DNA of 64,000 nucleotides from Phocoena phocoena (lineage: Eukaryota; Chordata; Mammalia; Artiodactyla; Phocoenidae), in assembly GCF_963924675.1 (NCBI RefSeq), contig NC_089221.1, positions 139,914,263-139,978,262 of the forward strand, written 5' to 3'. Shown in pieces: positions 23,426-34,950 of the stretch. The notes under the pieces are model-generated. The model saw only the letters and a list, made by a program, of their open reading frames with translations, ran no database searches and was not told the origin of the DNA. Positions within the stretch are counted from its first letter, which is position 1, and the number at the start of each line of letters is the position of its first letter. Both the position numbers and the translations under genes were made by a program.

Positions 23426-24366
23426 GAAGCATCCCTAATGTAACCCTCACAGCCTTGGTTAGTTCAATATATAACTTCATTCCCATATAGATGAACTTAA
23501 TTTTCCATTAATCGAACAAAGCATACTCACTAGGCATACATTTTCTCTCCTAATACAGCCTAAAATTCTTAAAGCTCAGCACCTGTAGTGCATATATATT
23601 GTTTTATCTCAACATCCCTCCTTTAGTCCATGTGATTTTCATGAAACTGTGAAGTCAGAGTGTTCATGTGACCCAAGTCTGTCAATCATTATGCTCAAAG
23701 TCGTAGGTGTAAGTCTAGGATAGCGTGGAAGAAGAGTTCTTATGATCTATATTTTTATTGGTAGATACTAAGTTGTAGCTGGACTTATCTGTCCACCTTT
23801 AAGAGTAAACATTTTGTTTTATTAAGAAATAAATGTTATGTGAAATAAAAGCATTAAGGCCAACGTGAAGCTAGAGCTGCTGGCCATCATTTTCCCTGGC
23901 TACATAAAGAAAGACCATTTGAAAAGCACAGCATGTGACCAACATAGAAGGTATCAAAACTGAGAGATGGAGGAAGGAAAAGAAAAATACTAATGACATT
24001 AGTTAAGCAGCTGGACTAAAATGCGAGTAGATCAATCCTACATCCTGGATTTCCCAGATATATGACACAATGTATTTCCCTTCCTTATTTAAACTAGTCT
24101 TTGCTGGGTTTCTGGGTCCTGCAATGAAAAAAATTCTGGTGTATAAAGAGCAGGAATTGTCCATTTATGTGTGTTTTGGTTTGGTTTTTTTCTATTTTAA
24201 AGCTTTCCCCACCACCTATAATAAATTCTATACTATGGTATTCTCTGTATTTCCTGGCTTAAATACATAAGAAAATGTTTTTAACCATTTAAGTTTTATC
24301 TCCCTCCAGAATGTCTTTTTCATAGTATTCAGAAGCTTAGTGAATAAATTCTAGAAACAAAGCAAC
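23426..24366. other. No recognised feature
   Basis: AT-rich, no identifiable element. A 66-codon frame at 24070-24270 has no motif. Confidence 0.35.
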
Positions 24367-24810
24367 ACAGTTAAGTCCCCTACATACGAACCGTCAAGTT
24401 GCGAACTTTCAAAGATACGAACATGCGTTCCATCAGTGTCAGGCGTAAGTGACATTGCAGCTTGCCCTCTGTCTCCTATTGCTGACGATCCTTCAGCTCT
24501 ACCATCTCCCACCTCCTCTCCCTCCTCCATGACGTAACTCTTCTTGCCTGTTCACTTGATGCCAGCCCCAGTATGCCAGCTGTTGTACTGTACTACTGTA
24601 CTGTAAGATTAAAAATGTTTTATTTTTGTGTTTGTTTTTTTAATGTATTATTTATGTGAAAAGTATTATAAACCTATTGCAGTACAGTACTATGTAGCCG
24701 ATTGTGTTAGTTGGGTACCTAGCCTAACTTTGTTGGACTTAACAAACAAATTGGACTTAACAAATGCGCTCCTGGAATGGAACTCATTCATATGTAGGGG
24801 ACTTACTGTA
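24367..24810. mobile_element. Non-autonomous pogo/Tigger-like DNA transposon with TIRs
   Basis: About 444 bp bounded by inverted termini: left 'acagttaagtcccctacata', right 'tatgtaggggacttactgta'. Subterminal sequences are also inverted-related ('cgaactttcaaagatacgaa' left, 'gttggacttaacaaacaaat' right). The interior has 'gtactgtactactgtactgt'. No transposase frame is present, so it would have moved with enzyme from elsewhere. A flanking TA is visible on the right but not clearly on the left. Family name uncertain. Confidence 0.75.
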
Positions 24811-25470
24811 TATCAGTTTGTAATAGAAAACTTATATTTCTACTTTGGTGTCAAAGGTCAGCAGATACTCTGCTCATGGTAAACTGACACCAAGCCACAG
24901 AGGAAGGAAAACTGTTCTTTTCTATAAAATTACTGTAAGATCAGAACTGGACATGCTGGGCATTGTTTCAAATCCTCTCTGCCTAATCTCTTAATCCAGT
25001 CATCGATAGACGGCCCTTCACCTCCAAACTGGACTGGGACCCTCTCACTTCCTGCCCCAGCTTCTCTAATGCCCTAGGCTGGGATGCCTGCAGAAACTTG
25101 TTCCTCATTGCAGAAACATAGTCAGAAAGTTCAGAATTCACTTCTGAGACTGCTAAATCAGTTAATTTGATAATAATCTCAAAACTATTATACTCTCCAT
25201 ACCTAACCGTGCTGACTTGACAGAAGGCTACTGGTATGGCCTTCTAAATATCTATTGGACGTGAACAGTCATTTCAAAAAGCCACCTTACCATTTCTAAA
25301 AATTGTTGATGGATTTTTTTCTTTTCCTGAATTGGCTGATTAATGTGATCCTCTAGAAACAAGCCATTACCCAATGGCTCAACTTAGCCCCTGATACTTC
25401 AATTTTACTTTACATTTCTCTTCCTTCAAAGGTTTACTTGTAAAGGTATCAGTAATTAAAATATCACACA
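24811..25470. other. No recognised feature
   Basis: Unique-looking sequence, slightly richer in C+T near 25.0-25.1 kb. No repeat or exon recognised. Confidence 0.35.
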
Positions 25471-25474
25471 AAAA

Positions 25475-25686
25475 GGGGCTTCCCTGGTGATGTAGTGGTT
25501 GACAGTCCGCCTGCTGATGCAGGGGACACGGGTTCATGCCCCGGTCCGGGAATATCCCACATGCCGCAGAGCGGCTGGGCCCGTGAGCTATGGCCGCTGA
25601 GCTTGCGCGTCCGGAGCCTGTGCTCCGCAACGGGAGAGGCCACAACAGTGAGAGGCCCGCGTACCGCAAAAAAAAAAAAAAAAAAA
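25475..25686 (+). mobile_element. CHR-family SINE
   Basis: Complete copy from 'ggggcttccctggtgatgta' to 'gcgtaccgc' and an A18 tail. The A-box region has changes (gatgtag for gcgcag). I see no clear TSD. Confidence 0.95.
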
Positions 25687-25689
25687 CTC

Positions 25690-26500
25690 TCACGTATCTC
25701 TGGTTAATCCATCACTAATGTCCTTTGACACACACACACAGACATACTTGACCACCACTGCCACCTCCATCACATATCCTTGCATTTAGTGTTAGCACTT
25801 CTAAAAGGAAGGAGTAATTTATCTTTGGTCAAGCAACACAACCAGGGAGAATGTTCCATCATAATATTTCAACTGCCAAACAATACATTCTATCACTACT
25901 GTTACAGTATTTAAATTTCCACATGGCACCATTTACTTGGTAACTTCTAACGTGGCCCACTATCACAGAAAGATACCTGAAGGAATGCAGTATAGCCTAG
26001 TTCCTTGAGAAAGGATCGATAAACAAACATGATCAGTGTTTACACTTGCCTCAGCTCTGAAATATGCACAATAAACACAGATGAGAATATCCAGAACCCA
26101 GTGATGAAAAAAACATCTTAGAGGAATAAAGAAGTGGTATGTTTCAACCTGTTAAAAAGATGATGATTTCATAAAATCTCTTAACACAGAGTTTAAGATG
26201 TAGAAATTACTCAACATACAGTGCATGTTAGATATTAGGATTCAAAGGAAAATCTGATGTTGCCTTATGTAGTCTTCAAAGCTCAATAAGTATTTTGCAT
26301 GTTTAACACTACATAATACTCATGCAGTGAAACACTTGCAGTTATCTTCATATTGAATTTATTCTTAAATCAGTAAATGGATTTTCCCATATAAAGTTAT
26401 TTACTTATGATTAGTCAGAAGTAACAACAAAATTTTCAAAACCCAAATCAGCAAACTAGAGATTTTCATTCTCAAAAGTCAGCTTAGGCTTCTCTCTATA
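25690..26500. other. No recognised feature
   Basis: Starts with a short CA tract near 25728-25739, then AT-rich unique DNA. No element recognised. Confidence 0.35.
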
Positions 26501-26507
26501 AGAGGAA

Positions 26508-26543
26508 ACACACACACAAACACACACACACACCCACACACAC
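26508..26543. repeat. (CA)n microsatellite
   Basis: Interrupted CA dinucleotide run with one CAAA and one CCCA interruption. Confidence 0.9.
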
Positions 26544-26659
26544 CGTGCTTAATATGTAATCTAGCTATGCTCTGTACATTTTACCATCCTAAATTTAATT
26601 TACTTTGCTCAGGAAAATTTCAGCAAGGAAAAGGACAGCTGTGGGAAAGGGAGTAGGTA

Positions 26660-26800
26660 TTTGATTTAAGTTTACAAGCATTTATTGAGTGTCTATTCTC
26701 TGCCAGGAACCTGTTACACTTTGAAGATAAATGGTAACTTAAATGCACACACAGTCCCTCTTACAGAGTTTGTATGTGGCAAAAAAGCACAGACTCTCCT
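26660..26800 (-). mobile_element. L2 3' end, antisense
   Basis: 'caagcatttattgagtgtct' and 'ctctgccaggaacctgttac' match the reverse L2 terminus. Confidence 0.65.
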
Positions 26801-26814
26801 ACCACACTATTATT

Positions 26815-26998
26815 TTATTCTGCTCGTTTGTTCATAGGACTTACTGTTTATTTGTATTAATCTATTTGTCCACTTATTTGTTTGTAATTTGGGTTCTCCA
26901 ACATCAGCTGATACACCCATGAAGAAAGGACTCATGTCTACTTCATTCATCACTGTAAATCTTGCCCCTAATAGATGTCTGGCATGTTAGACAAGTAA
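26815..26998 (+). mobile_element. L2 3' end
   Basis: 'gtccacttatttgtttgtaa', 'agaaaggactcatgtctact' and 'cctaatagatgtctggcatg' follow the sense L2 end. It lies back-to-back with the antisense L2 just upstream. Confidence 0.65.
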
Positions 26999-27002
26999 TT
27001 GA

Positions 27003-27555
27003 CTATGTTTGGGGTCCCCACACCACCCTCAGTTTCAATGATTCACTAGAAGTACTCACAGAATTCAGAAAAGCTGTTATGTTCATGGTATGGTTTATTA
27101 CAGCCAAAGGATACAGATTGATATCTGCAAAGGAAACAGGCTCATATAGCAGAATTCAGCAGAGATTAGGCACAAGCTCCTGGTGGTCCTCTCCCAGTGG
27201 AGTCACACAAACAGCACTTAATTCTCTAGTAATGATGTGTGGCAACAGGCATTAAGTATTGCCAACCAAGGAGCTCACCTAAGCCTGCTGTCCAGGATTT
27301 ATTATTGGAGGTCAATCACATAGGTAGGAAACACTGACACTGGTTACTCAGTGACCTCTCCTGCCCCCTTAGAGGTCAAGCTGACACAATACTGCTCAAG
27401 GCCACCCTGTGAATCTCATTGTTAGCATGAAGTATCTGCTGTGGCCCAAGGCCTCAGGTGTACAAAGATACTCTTATCAGCCAGGATATTCCAAGGGCTT
27501 AAATGTTATCTCTCAGGAGCCAGTCAAGGGCTTTTTAGAGTGCTTTAAGAGTATA
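27003..27555 (-). mobile_element. Ancient endogenous retrovirus solo LTR, antisense
   Basis: The plus strand shows the reverse of a typical LTR 3' part: 'ggggtccccacaccaccctc', 'gattcactagaagtactcac', 'tggtttattacagccaaagg'. The last contains the polyadenylation signal AATAAA on the minus strand. No retroviral gene lies next to it, so it is a solo LTR. A 97-codon frame over it (26962-27255) is fortuitous. ERV group not assigned. Confidence 0.7.
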
Positions 27556-27940
27556 TAGCAAAGGATTTAGCCTAATTTAAGGATAGGGAATGTCTCCCTG
27601 AGTATATGCAAGTTTAAACTGTGATCTAGAAGATAAACAGAATGTACCAAATTAAGAGAGGGGGAATGTGAAAAGGGAGTAAAAAAGGAAGTGACAGTGG
27701 CAGGGATAGCACACCAGAGTGAATAAGCAGCACGGAGAAAATCTGGACACATTTATCATTTTTAAATCACTCCACCCGATCTCTGTAAAAATCATACATC
27801 GATGTTTACAGACAAGAGAAAACTCTCTGCATAAATTTCTTTTAGATGCATCATTTAAATTTTATACCAAGAACAAACAACCCCTTCCTCTGGTCTGTAT
27901 AGTTTAGGCTCCAATCTTTCCTTAGTCTTCCTTGGTAGTT
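27556..27940. other. No recognised feature
   Basis: Purine-rich unique sequence. Small motif-free open frames on both strands. Confidence 0.3.
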
Positions 27941-27949
27941 CACACACTT

Positions 27950-28490
27950 AAAAAAATATTTAGCGACATTTACAACGTACCAAGTATCATGCAGGACTTT
28001 GTCAATACAGCAGCTAATCTCAGTTTTTGACCTTAGTGAGGAATTTTATCTAAAATGAATTGGCACGGTTTTACATTGTGAGAGTGTAAAATAAAGGAAA
28101 AACTATAAACAGGAATAACAGGTGGAATAAAATTTGTATGATTTAGATGTGGGTGGCAAGGACATCCTCTCTAAGAAATCTCATTTGAACTGAGATCTAA
28201 AAGACAGAGGAGTGAGCCAGGTAAAGCATGAACAGGATGGGGAAGAGGAAATGAGTAGCAGTACCGGAAAAAATCACAGGCCCGTCTGAAGATTCAGAGT
28301 GGGAAATACCTCGACGTGCCAGGGAACAGAAAGCAAGCCAATATTTCTGAGGTGTTACATATAGAAGGGAAACTGGTCCAAGGAACAGGTAAAGTGAAAA
28401 ATAAGGGCCAAATGATGGAAGTCCTTCTGGCCTATCACAAGAGTGTGCCTTTAGTTTGAAATGCAGGTACAGAGGAGAGTTCTAGAACCA
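27950..28490 (-). mobile_element. L2 LINE 3' portion, antisense
   Basis: Reverse-order L2 blocks: 'gtaccaagtatcatgcagga', 'ggacatcctctctaagaaat', 'gaactgagatctaaaagaca' and 'gaggaaatgagtagcagtac'. Confidence 0.75.
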
Positions 28491-29915
28491 TTAATAGCCT
28501 GTTTGGGAAGGACAGCTAATGGCTAGTGGTTACAGCCAGCTCTGAGTCCCACTCGTGCCTAGATACGGCTGTTTCAAGTCCTTTACACAACACACTCACA
28601 TACACATACACACACACACACACACCAGACTCTGGGCTTTCAGACAAAGAGCAGACTAAGGAATATTGTACACTCCCCATTAGCTTTGGGACAGGGGGAG
28701 TCCTGAGTTTACGCAAGGTCATTCTTTGAGTCCAGAGCACCTGGACCAAAAGGATCAGATCTCCAACCCTGGTAAATGTATAGGCTTACCTATGACTCTC
28801 CTCCTCAAGGCAAATTTTTCACCTCCTAGCCCTGCGTTCACTGGTGTGCTGAGTCACCCAAATTAGGCCCAGAAAAAAAAATTAATGGCCCTCAATATAG
28901 ATCTATGTACTGGAGACATTTAAAAACTGTAACAGAAGTATTCCCTGTTATTAAGTAGCTTGGAACATAGTAGGGAAGATAAAACATAGACAGAAATTTT
29001 CTCAAGTTCAAGGCATAAATCACAGAAGGGGGAAAACAATAAGATACAGAGGAGGAAAAAAAAATGAGATCAGACATTATTTCTTGGAAGGAATATTTTA
29101 GCTGCAACTCAACTATGTAATAGCTTCAACAAAAAGAAACAGGTAAATGTAATAGGAAAATTTGCAAAAGCTCTTTGAATATATACACGGGAAGCCACAT
29201 GGATTGGTTGATCTTAGCTTCTACTGGTGAAGGCCAAACTTCTGTTTCCCTCCACATGTTCTCAGAACAATTTGAAAGTTCCCCTTTCTGTCCTGGGACA
29301 TATGCACAATACAATATACTTCGTCACTAAAGCATCTGAACTATGGGGTTTAGAGCAAAGTCAGGTGGGGTGTTGAAAAATTCAAATCAGATAATGGAAA
29401 TGTTTTACATCGGCTGAGCTTTCAGCTATGATTTCAAGAAGCCCAAAGAAAAAACGTTTCATGGATCTCATCACAAGACAGGAAAATTTTACTGAGAGTT
29501 CTCTGAATAAAAAATTAACCAAGGATGGTGATCAGGAGGTTCAAACTGCCGGTAGGTTAAGTCTCTGTGGTACTGCTTGTATCTTGCTATTAAATTTACC
29601 ATAAACAAAACAGACGGGGCAAAGCTTGAGTTCCTTGTCCTCAAGGAGCAAAGCCCTTCAAAATGACACTGTGACAGGTTAAATTCCGCATGCTCTATTT
29701 GAAGGAAAAATAAGAGAGGTCCCTAACAGAGGTAGGTTTGGCAACACTAAAGAAGCATTAAAAATTCAGTTCCTCTCATTTTTATTTGCAGCAGGACGAG
29801 GATTTCTCTCCCTGTCCCAGACTTCCTTGTTTTGCAACCTCCTCCACTCTCACCCCTCATTCGGTACTATAAACAGAAAAGAGGGGTAAAGATGTCTTAG
29901 AACTCTAACACATTT
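28491..29915. other. (CA)n at 28585-28626, otherwise nothing recognised
   Basis: One CA microsatellite near the left end. The rest is unique-looking. Frames of 62-77 codons at 28.5-29.3 kb show no motif. Confidence 0.4.
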
Positions 29916-29917
29916 AT

Positions 29918-30040
29918 TTATTCATACATTTAACAAGTAAGTCCTGAACACTTACTAAGTACTGATAATCCCATAATGAGCTGATAAGGTCCAGCCCACA
30001 TAGCACATGTATTTTTATGGATCTTACATTCTAGATCTTT
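29918..30040 (-). mobile_element. L2 3' end, antisense
   Basis: 'tttattcatacatttaacaa', 'cttactaagtactgataatc' and 'ggatcttacattctagat' match the reverse L2 end. Confidence 0.6.
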
Positions 30041-31330
30041 CATCAAAATTATCTTGTGAAAAATTCTTTATTATCCAAAGAACGATGTGTTTGTCCTTGT
30101 GTTTCACCCTAGAGACTATTAAGAACCTACTCCTGCGACACATGGGGGGAAGGCCTGGAAGTACCTCCCCAATATGGAGCTAAGACTCTCAGGGAGGTGG
30201 AAGAAAACAAAAGGACTAACACACTGAAAAAAGGGAGACTATCAGACAAAGAAGTGAACTCCATGGTGCCTAGTCAAGATGTACTGACAAATTATTTAAT
30301 GGAAAAATCAAGATTTAGTATGTACCATTTTCTTTTGGGTAATGGATTATATCTATACCCTCTCACACATTATAACAATAACCACAGAATTTACATTTGA
30401 AGAACTCATTTTTCTCCTTCCCCCTGACCCTTTCCTTGGAGGAAGTTCTTCACTAGGGCAGAGTAAAGGGATGTTTAATATTAGCAAAAGAAATTTTGTT
30501 TTTATGTAGATGCTCCAATCCAAAAAAATCTAAATCCTCCTCAACTGATACTCAGGATCCTGACCCTTTGGGGTAGAAAGTGGTTTCGAAGAAAGCACAA
30601 AGGGTGGAGGGAGAATGAGGAAGAAAACAGAACACTCTGCCATGTACCCTTCTGTTCACGCTATGAAGTGGGCATTGCTTTGGGCCCTCAAAGAGATGGA
30701 GCCTCAGTCCCTGTCATGAAAGGCCCAGACCTCGAGAGGGTGTATTGTACCTCACAGTCTGGTCCACAGGAGACAGCCACAAGGAAGACACAAGTTGCAA
30801 AAGGAGAGTTTGCCTCTGTTCTGCCCAAGGGAGAGAGCAAGCTTCATATAAACAAAGATGCAGGAAGAAAGGCATGGTGGTGGTAATACCAGTTCACACA
30901 AAGGTACAGATCTAGAGGATCCCAGAGTATGTTAAATGTAGAGCCAGCCCTCCAGTCTCCCTGCATTATAGAGTATCAGTAGAATTTTCTGGGAGTGAGA
31001 CCAGAAGATATAATTGGATTTCAAGGTTTGGTAAAGTGTATGAGAAAAGGAAGCCCATCAGAGAAGTTGGAATTCAATTCAGCAGGAAATGTGAAATCAA
31101 CCCAAAACTTGCTGTTTAAACAATGACGTCAGGATTAATAATTTGCCTGGAAAGGAGAATTTGCTATGTCTAAACTCACTGAGGTTGGGACAGGAGGACT
31201 TTAATTAGAGCCGAAGAAAAACTTAATAACTTTATATGGGTAATATGAGAAAGAAGAACTTTACACTCATTGTTCAGTTACTTCCTTTAGAACTAAACTG
31301 GAACATGATGGGAAAAATCACTATGGTAAG
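30041..31330. other. No recognised repeat; one CRE-like site
   Basis: About 1.3 kb without a family I recognise. It contains the full palindrome TGACGTCA at 31124-31131, the consensus site for CREB/ATF factors. A 72-codon frame at 30668-30886 has no known motif. Confidence 0.4.
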
Positions 31331-31343
31331 AAGGACAAGCTTC

Positions 31344-31637
31344 TGGACTTCCCTGGTGGCACAGTGGTTAAGAATCTGCCTGCCAATGCAGGGGACATGA
31401 GTTCAAGCCCTGGTCTGGGAAGATCCCACATGCTGCGGAGCACCTAAGCCTGTACACCACGACTACTAAGCCTACGCTCCAGAGCCCGTGAGCCACAACT
31501 ACTGAAGCCTGCGCACCTAGAGCCCGTGCACCACAACGAAGAGTAGCCGCTGCTCGCCACAACTAGAGAAAGCCCGCGCACAGCAACAAAGACTCAACGC
31601 AGCCAAAATAAATGAATTAATTAATTTAAAAAAAAAA
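31344..31637 (+). mobile_element. Longer CHR-1-like tRNA-Glu SINE
   Basis: Shares the head 'cttccctggtggcacagtgg' with the other SINEs but has a longer body with repeated 'cacaactac' blocks, 'gcaacaaagactcaacgcag', then 'aaaataaatgaatt' and an A tail. Flanks 'gacaagcttc' (31334-31343) and 'gacaagttc' (31638-31646) are a TSD with a one-base indel. Confidence 0.9.
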
Positions 31638-31839
31638 GACAAGTTCAAAGTATGCCATTAGTGTATAATAGGAGCCTGAGGCTATTTATCTGAGAATAAA
31701 ATTTTCCCAAATGAGTTAATACCAAGTGTAGCAGATCTTGAGCTGTACCACAGTGAGATAAATCTAAATGATATAAGGAATTCCTAATATCCAACCCAGC
31801 AGGCCAATGAACTCTTCCTTGAAACTGTATCAAGCACAC

Positions 31840-31912
31840 TAAGAACACACTCTTTGGAGTAAGATAGGATGACACTAGCTTTATCACCTTGGGCAAGCCA
31901 CTTAATTAACCT
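31840..31912 (+). mobile_element. MIR SINE fragment
   Basis: 'tttggagtaagataggatga' and 'accttgggcaagccacttaa' are the MIR core. It is cut off where the L1 at 31924 begins. Confidence 0.75.
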
Positions 31913-31923
31913 CTGGCTGCCAT

Positions 31924-32049
31924 TGATGCAAGAGGGAGGAGATACGTGGATATATGTATATGTATAGCTGATTCACTTCGTTATAAAGCAGAAACTAACA
32001 CACCATTGTAAAGCACTTATACTCCAATAAAGATGTTAAGAAAAAAAAA
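31924..32049 (+). mobile_element. Very short L1 3' end, type A
   Basis: Only the last ~125 bp: 'gatgcaagagggaggagata', 'gattcacttcgttataaagc', 'ctccaataaagatgttaag' and a tail. Same type as 1-1613. I could not find a convincing TSD. Confidence 0.9.
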
Positions 32050-32225
32050 GAAGGCAGTTAAATATTTATTAATCATTGGCTGTGGATCAGGTGTCATGCA
32101 AACTACTGGTGTATAATAGAGAAACAGGCAGATGTAACCCCTGGCTTCCTAGAGTTTACATTCACGTGGAGATTATTCAAAATGGGAGTGAACAAACAAT
32201 GCCAGTTTTGTAAAAGGAAGATATT
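32050..32225 (-). mobile_element. L2 3' end, antisense
   Basis: 'aatatttattaatcattggc', 'cctggcttcctagagtttac' and 'gtggagattattcaaaatgg' match a decayed reverse L2. Confidence 0.55.
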
Positions 32226-32329
32226 TTTACAAAACCTTTGTTATGCTTATGTTATAGGTTATTGTGAAAATTATATAAAATAATGTATATAAATCCCTTC
32301 ACTGGCCTACTAATAAATACTGAATAAGG

Positions 32330-32372
32330 TATTCATTATTAATATTATTAATATTAATTAATATTATTAGTG
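32330..32372. repeat. AT-rich (ATT)n-like low complexity
   Basis: Alternating ATT/AAT units ('attattaatattattaata'). Confidence 0.75.
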
Positions 32373-32389
32373 ACACTGTGGGCTTCAGG

Positions 32390-32426
32390 AAGTTGCATTT
32401 GTAAAAGCAATTTGCAAATGCAACTT
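32390..32426. repeat. 12-bp perfect inverted repeat
   Basis: AAGTTGCATTTG at 32390-32401 and its exact complement CAAATGCAACTT at 32415-32426 are separated by 13 bases. It can form a hairpin, and no transposon explains it. Confidence 0.85.
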
Positions 32427-32429
32427 TTG

Positions 32430-33595
32430 TGGAAGTCTATAAAAGTCGAGTAAAGAAGGATTTCAAAGCAAGCAGATTCTCAGTTTCTAACAGGATACAT
32501 AAGCACAGTGAAACTGACACTGTGCAAAAAGTATACATATACTTTGTCATTTTAAAATGACACCTACTATGGCAGACATCATTCCTTTATATCTAAGTGC
32601 TTTGCCATCCAATCACAGAATCAAGATCTAATTTAATGGTAACTGGCTACTTTGGACAAAGAGAAGCAAGAGGCAGGTTAATTGCATTACCAGAACATTA
32701 AAATAACCTAGGGAGTAATTTATTCTAAAGACAAAGAATCCAGGGCTAGGAAAATTTTCACCAACTATGAAAGACATCCATGGAATGGGGCTGTGTTAAA
32801 GAAAAGCCTAGTAAAATTCACAGGCTCCCTTTTCTCAAAGTTTGCAATCTGAAAAAAATATTAAATAAGATAGAGTGGGTAATTTTTTTCAACTATAAGT
32901 TTTCTAAATATGAGAAAAACAGGTTAAGATTTAAAATGCAAAGACTTTACCAAACTGTGGTCTTCTAGTAGTCAAATCCTAAAGCTTACTCAGGATTCCC
33001 TGGTTCAGTGTCTGCACACAGCAAGCTTTCAGGAATTACCTTTTGGATAAAGCGAATTTTCTGGCCTTGTAAATTCCACTCTGTGTTTTAATAATTCAAT
33101 AGCAAAGCTGAAAACATGGCTTAGTCATTCCTTATGCAAAGGCCTTGCATGTTATACCACAGTTTTATTAATAAGCCAAGTATTTCAGCTTTCATGCTGT
33201 CTGACATGAAATTAGAATAAATTTAACTGTGCTATTTCCTCATACCCTTTCCTGTTCCTTACTAATCATTTTCCGTTATCAGCTGTTAACACGTGAACCA
33301 TCACAAAACCCAGCCTAAGCCTCTACTGCAGTTCCCTATGTTCCATTGTCAAATGTTTAAAATAATTTGTTTTGATTTTTCCAACGCTCTTAGGATCATG
33401 GTGGTTCCGTATTAAAGAGGAGGACTATTGAAAAAAGTGAGTTTACTGAGTGATCACAAAAGGAATTGTCACAAAAGGAACTGAACAAGTGATTAGCTGC
33501 TAGAAGTTTCACAGAACTTAAAATAACAGTTCTAAGTACATGTTCTGCCAAATTATTTTCGCACTGAATGCCTTCCATGGTCTGAAACATTTCCA
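32430..33595. other. No recognised repeat
   Basis: Unique-looking AT-rich DNA. A small local duplication TCACAAAAGGAA occurs at 33454-33465 and 33469-33480. No exon recognised. Confidence 0.4.
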
Positions 33596-33599
33596 AGCC

Positions 33600-34180
33600 A
33601 CCATCAGTATTAAACTGGACCCCTGCAATAGCCTTTTATATGGCTTTCCTGCTTCCATTCCTGTTCCTACAAGTTCATCACTGAGTGGCCAGAGTTATTG
33701 TAAAATTTAAATCAGATCATGCCACTCCCTTGTATAAATTGTTCCACTGCTTTCACTGCACTGGAAATTAATCCATATTCCAAACTATGATCTTCAAGGC
33801 CTTATATAGGGTTCTGGCCCCTGCAGACCCCTTCAATGCCAACTCATGCTAGGAACCCGGACCTACTATATTGTGAACCACACTGGCTTTTCTATTCCTT
33901 GGGTGCACCAAGTACCTCTCTTCTTTAGAGCCTCTGCATCGGCCTTTTCCTTTGACAGAATGTACTGCTCCAAGGTTTTTCTAATGAGCACCTTCTTATT
34001 CAACTCAGTTCTCTGCCCCACGTTTGAAGAGACCTACTGTCAACATCCAATCTAAAGGAGCAGCTACTCTTGAATTCACTCTCAACTCCCTCTTACTTCA
34101 CACATTTATCACTGTCTAAAATATTGTCTTCAAGTATTTGCTTACCTATTGATTAGCCATCTGTTCAACAAGCCCACCCC
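33600..34180 (+). mobile_element. L2 LINE 3' portion
   Basis: Sense L2 blocks: 'gcaatagccttttatatggc', 'aatcagatcatgccactccc', 'gatcttcaaggccttatata', 'agagcctctgcatcggcctt'. The 69-codon frame at 33846-34055 is within it. Confidence 0.85.
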
Positions 34181-34184
34181 TAAG

Positions 34185-34850
34185 ATTTTCAATGCCCACT
34201 GACACATGTTTAAACATTTAAAAGTTATAAGTCAAGCTAAAAAAACCTGCTAAATAAAATATATTCTATCTTCCTACCTTTGATAAAAAGGTTTAATAAT
34301 GAAAGGCCAGGTTCAAATTTAGAATGCTCAGACTGCTTGATGTACTGTGCCAGAATATGCAGCCTGGGAGAGGGGGGCAAACCCTGGCTCATGGCCCAAC
34401 CCCTTTCCCTTGCCACCGTTTCACATTGTCCCACTCAGAAAAAAAGCCTCATATTAACATACAAAACACACCATTCAGCCATGTCTCATCTACAGTTCCT
34501 CCTCCCAGACAAGTAACAAGGCCCTGGCCACTCCTGAGACAGAAGGGAACACAACAGTGTCATACTAGAAGGGGTTCATGAAACAGGCTTGTGCACTCTC
34601 TACAAGTCGGCTCAGGGTGGTTTGGGCAGGGAATCCAAGGTGCCAGTTACCTGGTTTATGATCTCAAAAGAGAGGCAAATCAGCAGCTTCCCTTGGCCAT
34701 TCGGACACCACGGCCAGTATGGAGGGATGTGCTGGATAGGGCCAAAGTGTGATCCTCTTAATGTAAGGCCCAGGACACGGCCCTGTTTGTATGAATTTCA
34801 GAGAGGTATTGCAGTCTAAACCCCACCCCTATCCCATCTATAATCAGAAT
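34185..34850. other. Moderately GC-rich stretch, unidentified
   Basis: From about 34.33 to 34.83 kb the base composition is clearly more GC-rich than its surroundings ('cctgggagaggggggcaaac', 'ggcccaggacacggccctgt'). Three overlapping frames of 76-85 codons have no motif. It may be an old LTR or DNA transposon that I do not recognise. Confidence 0.35.
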
Positions 34851-34854
34851 GCAA

Positions 34855-34950
34855 GTTTCACAAGAACAGCTCTGTTTTGTGTTTTCATCCCTAAACATTT
34901 CTAAGTACTTAGTATGTGCTTAATACATATTTGTTGAATAAATAGTTGGT
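34855..34950 (+). mobile_element. L2 3' end
   Basis: 'agtacttagtatgtgcttaa' and 'atatttgttgaataaatag' are the sense L2 terminus. Confidence 0.75.

Noticed and set aside
26962..27255. 97-codon frame
   Set aside because: It lies almost wholly in the antisense LTR and has no retroviral or cellular protein motif.
33454..33480. Direct repeat TCACAAAAGGAA as the start of a repeat array
   Set aside because: Only two units with a 3-bp gap; no third copy or palindromic repeat, so not an array of any kind.
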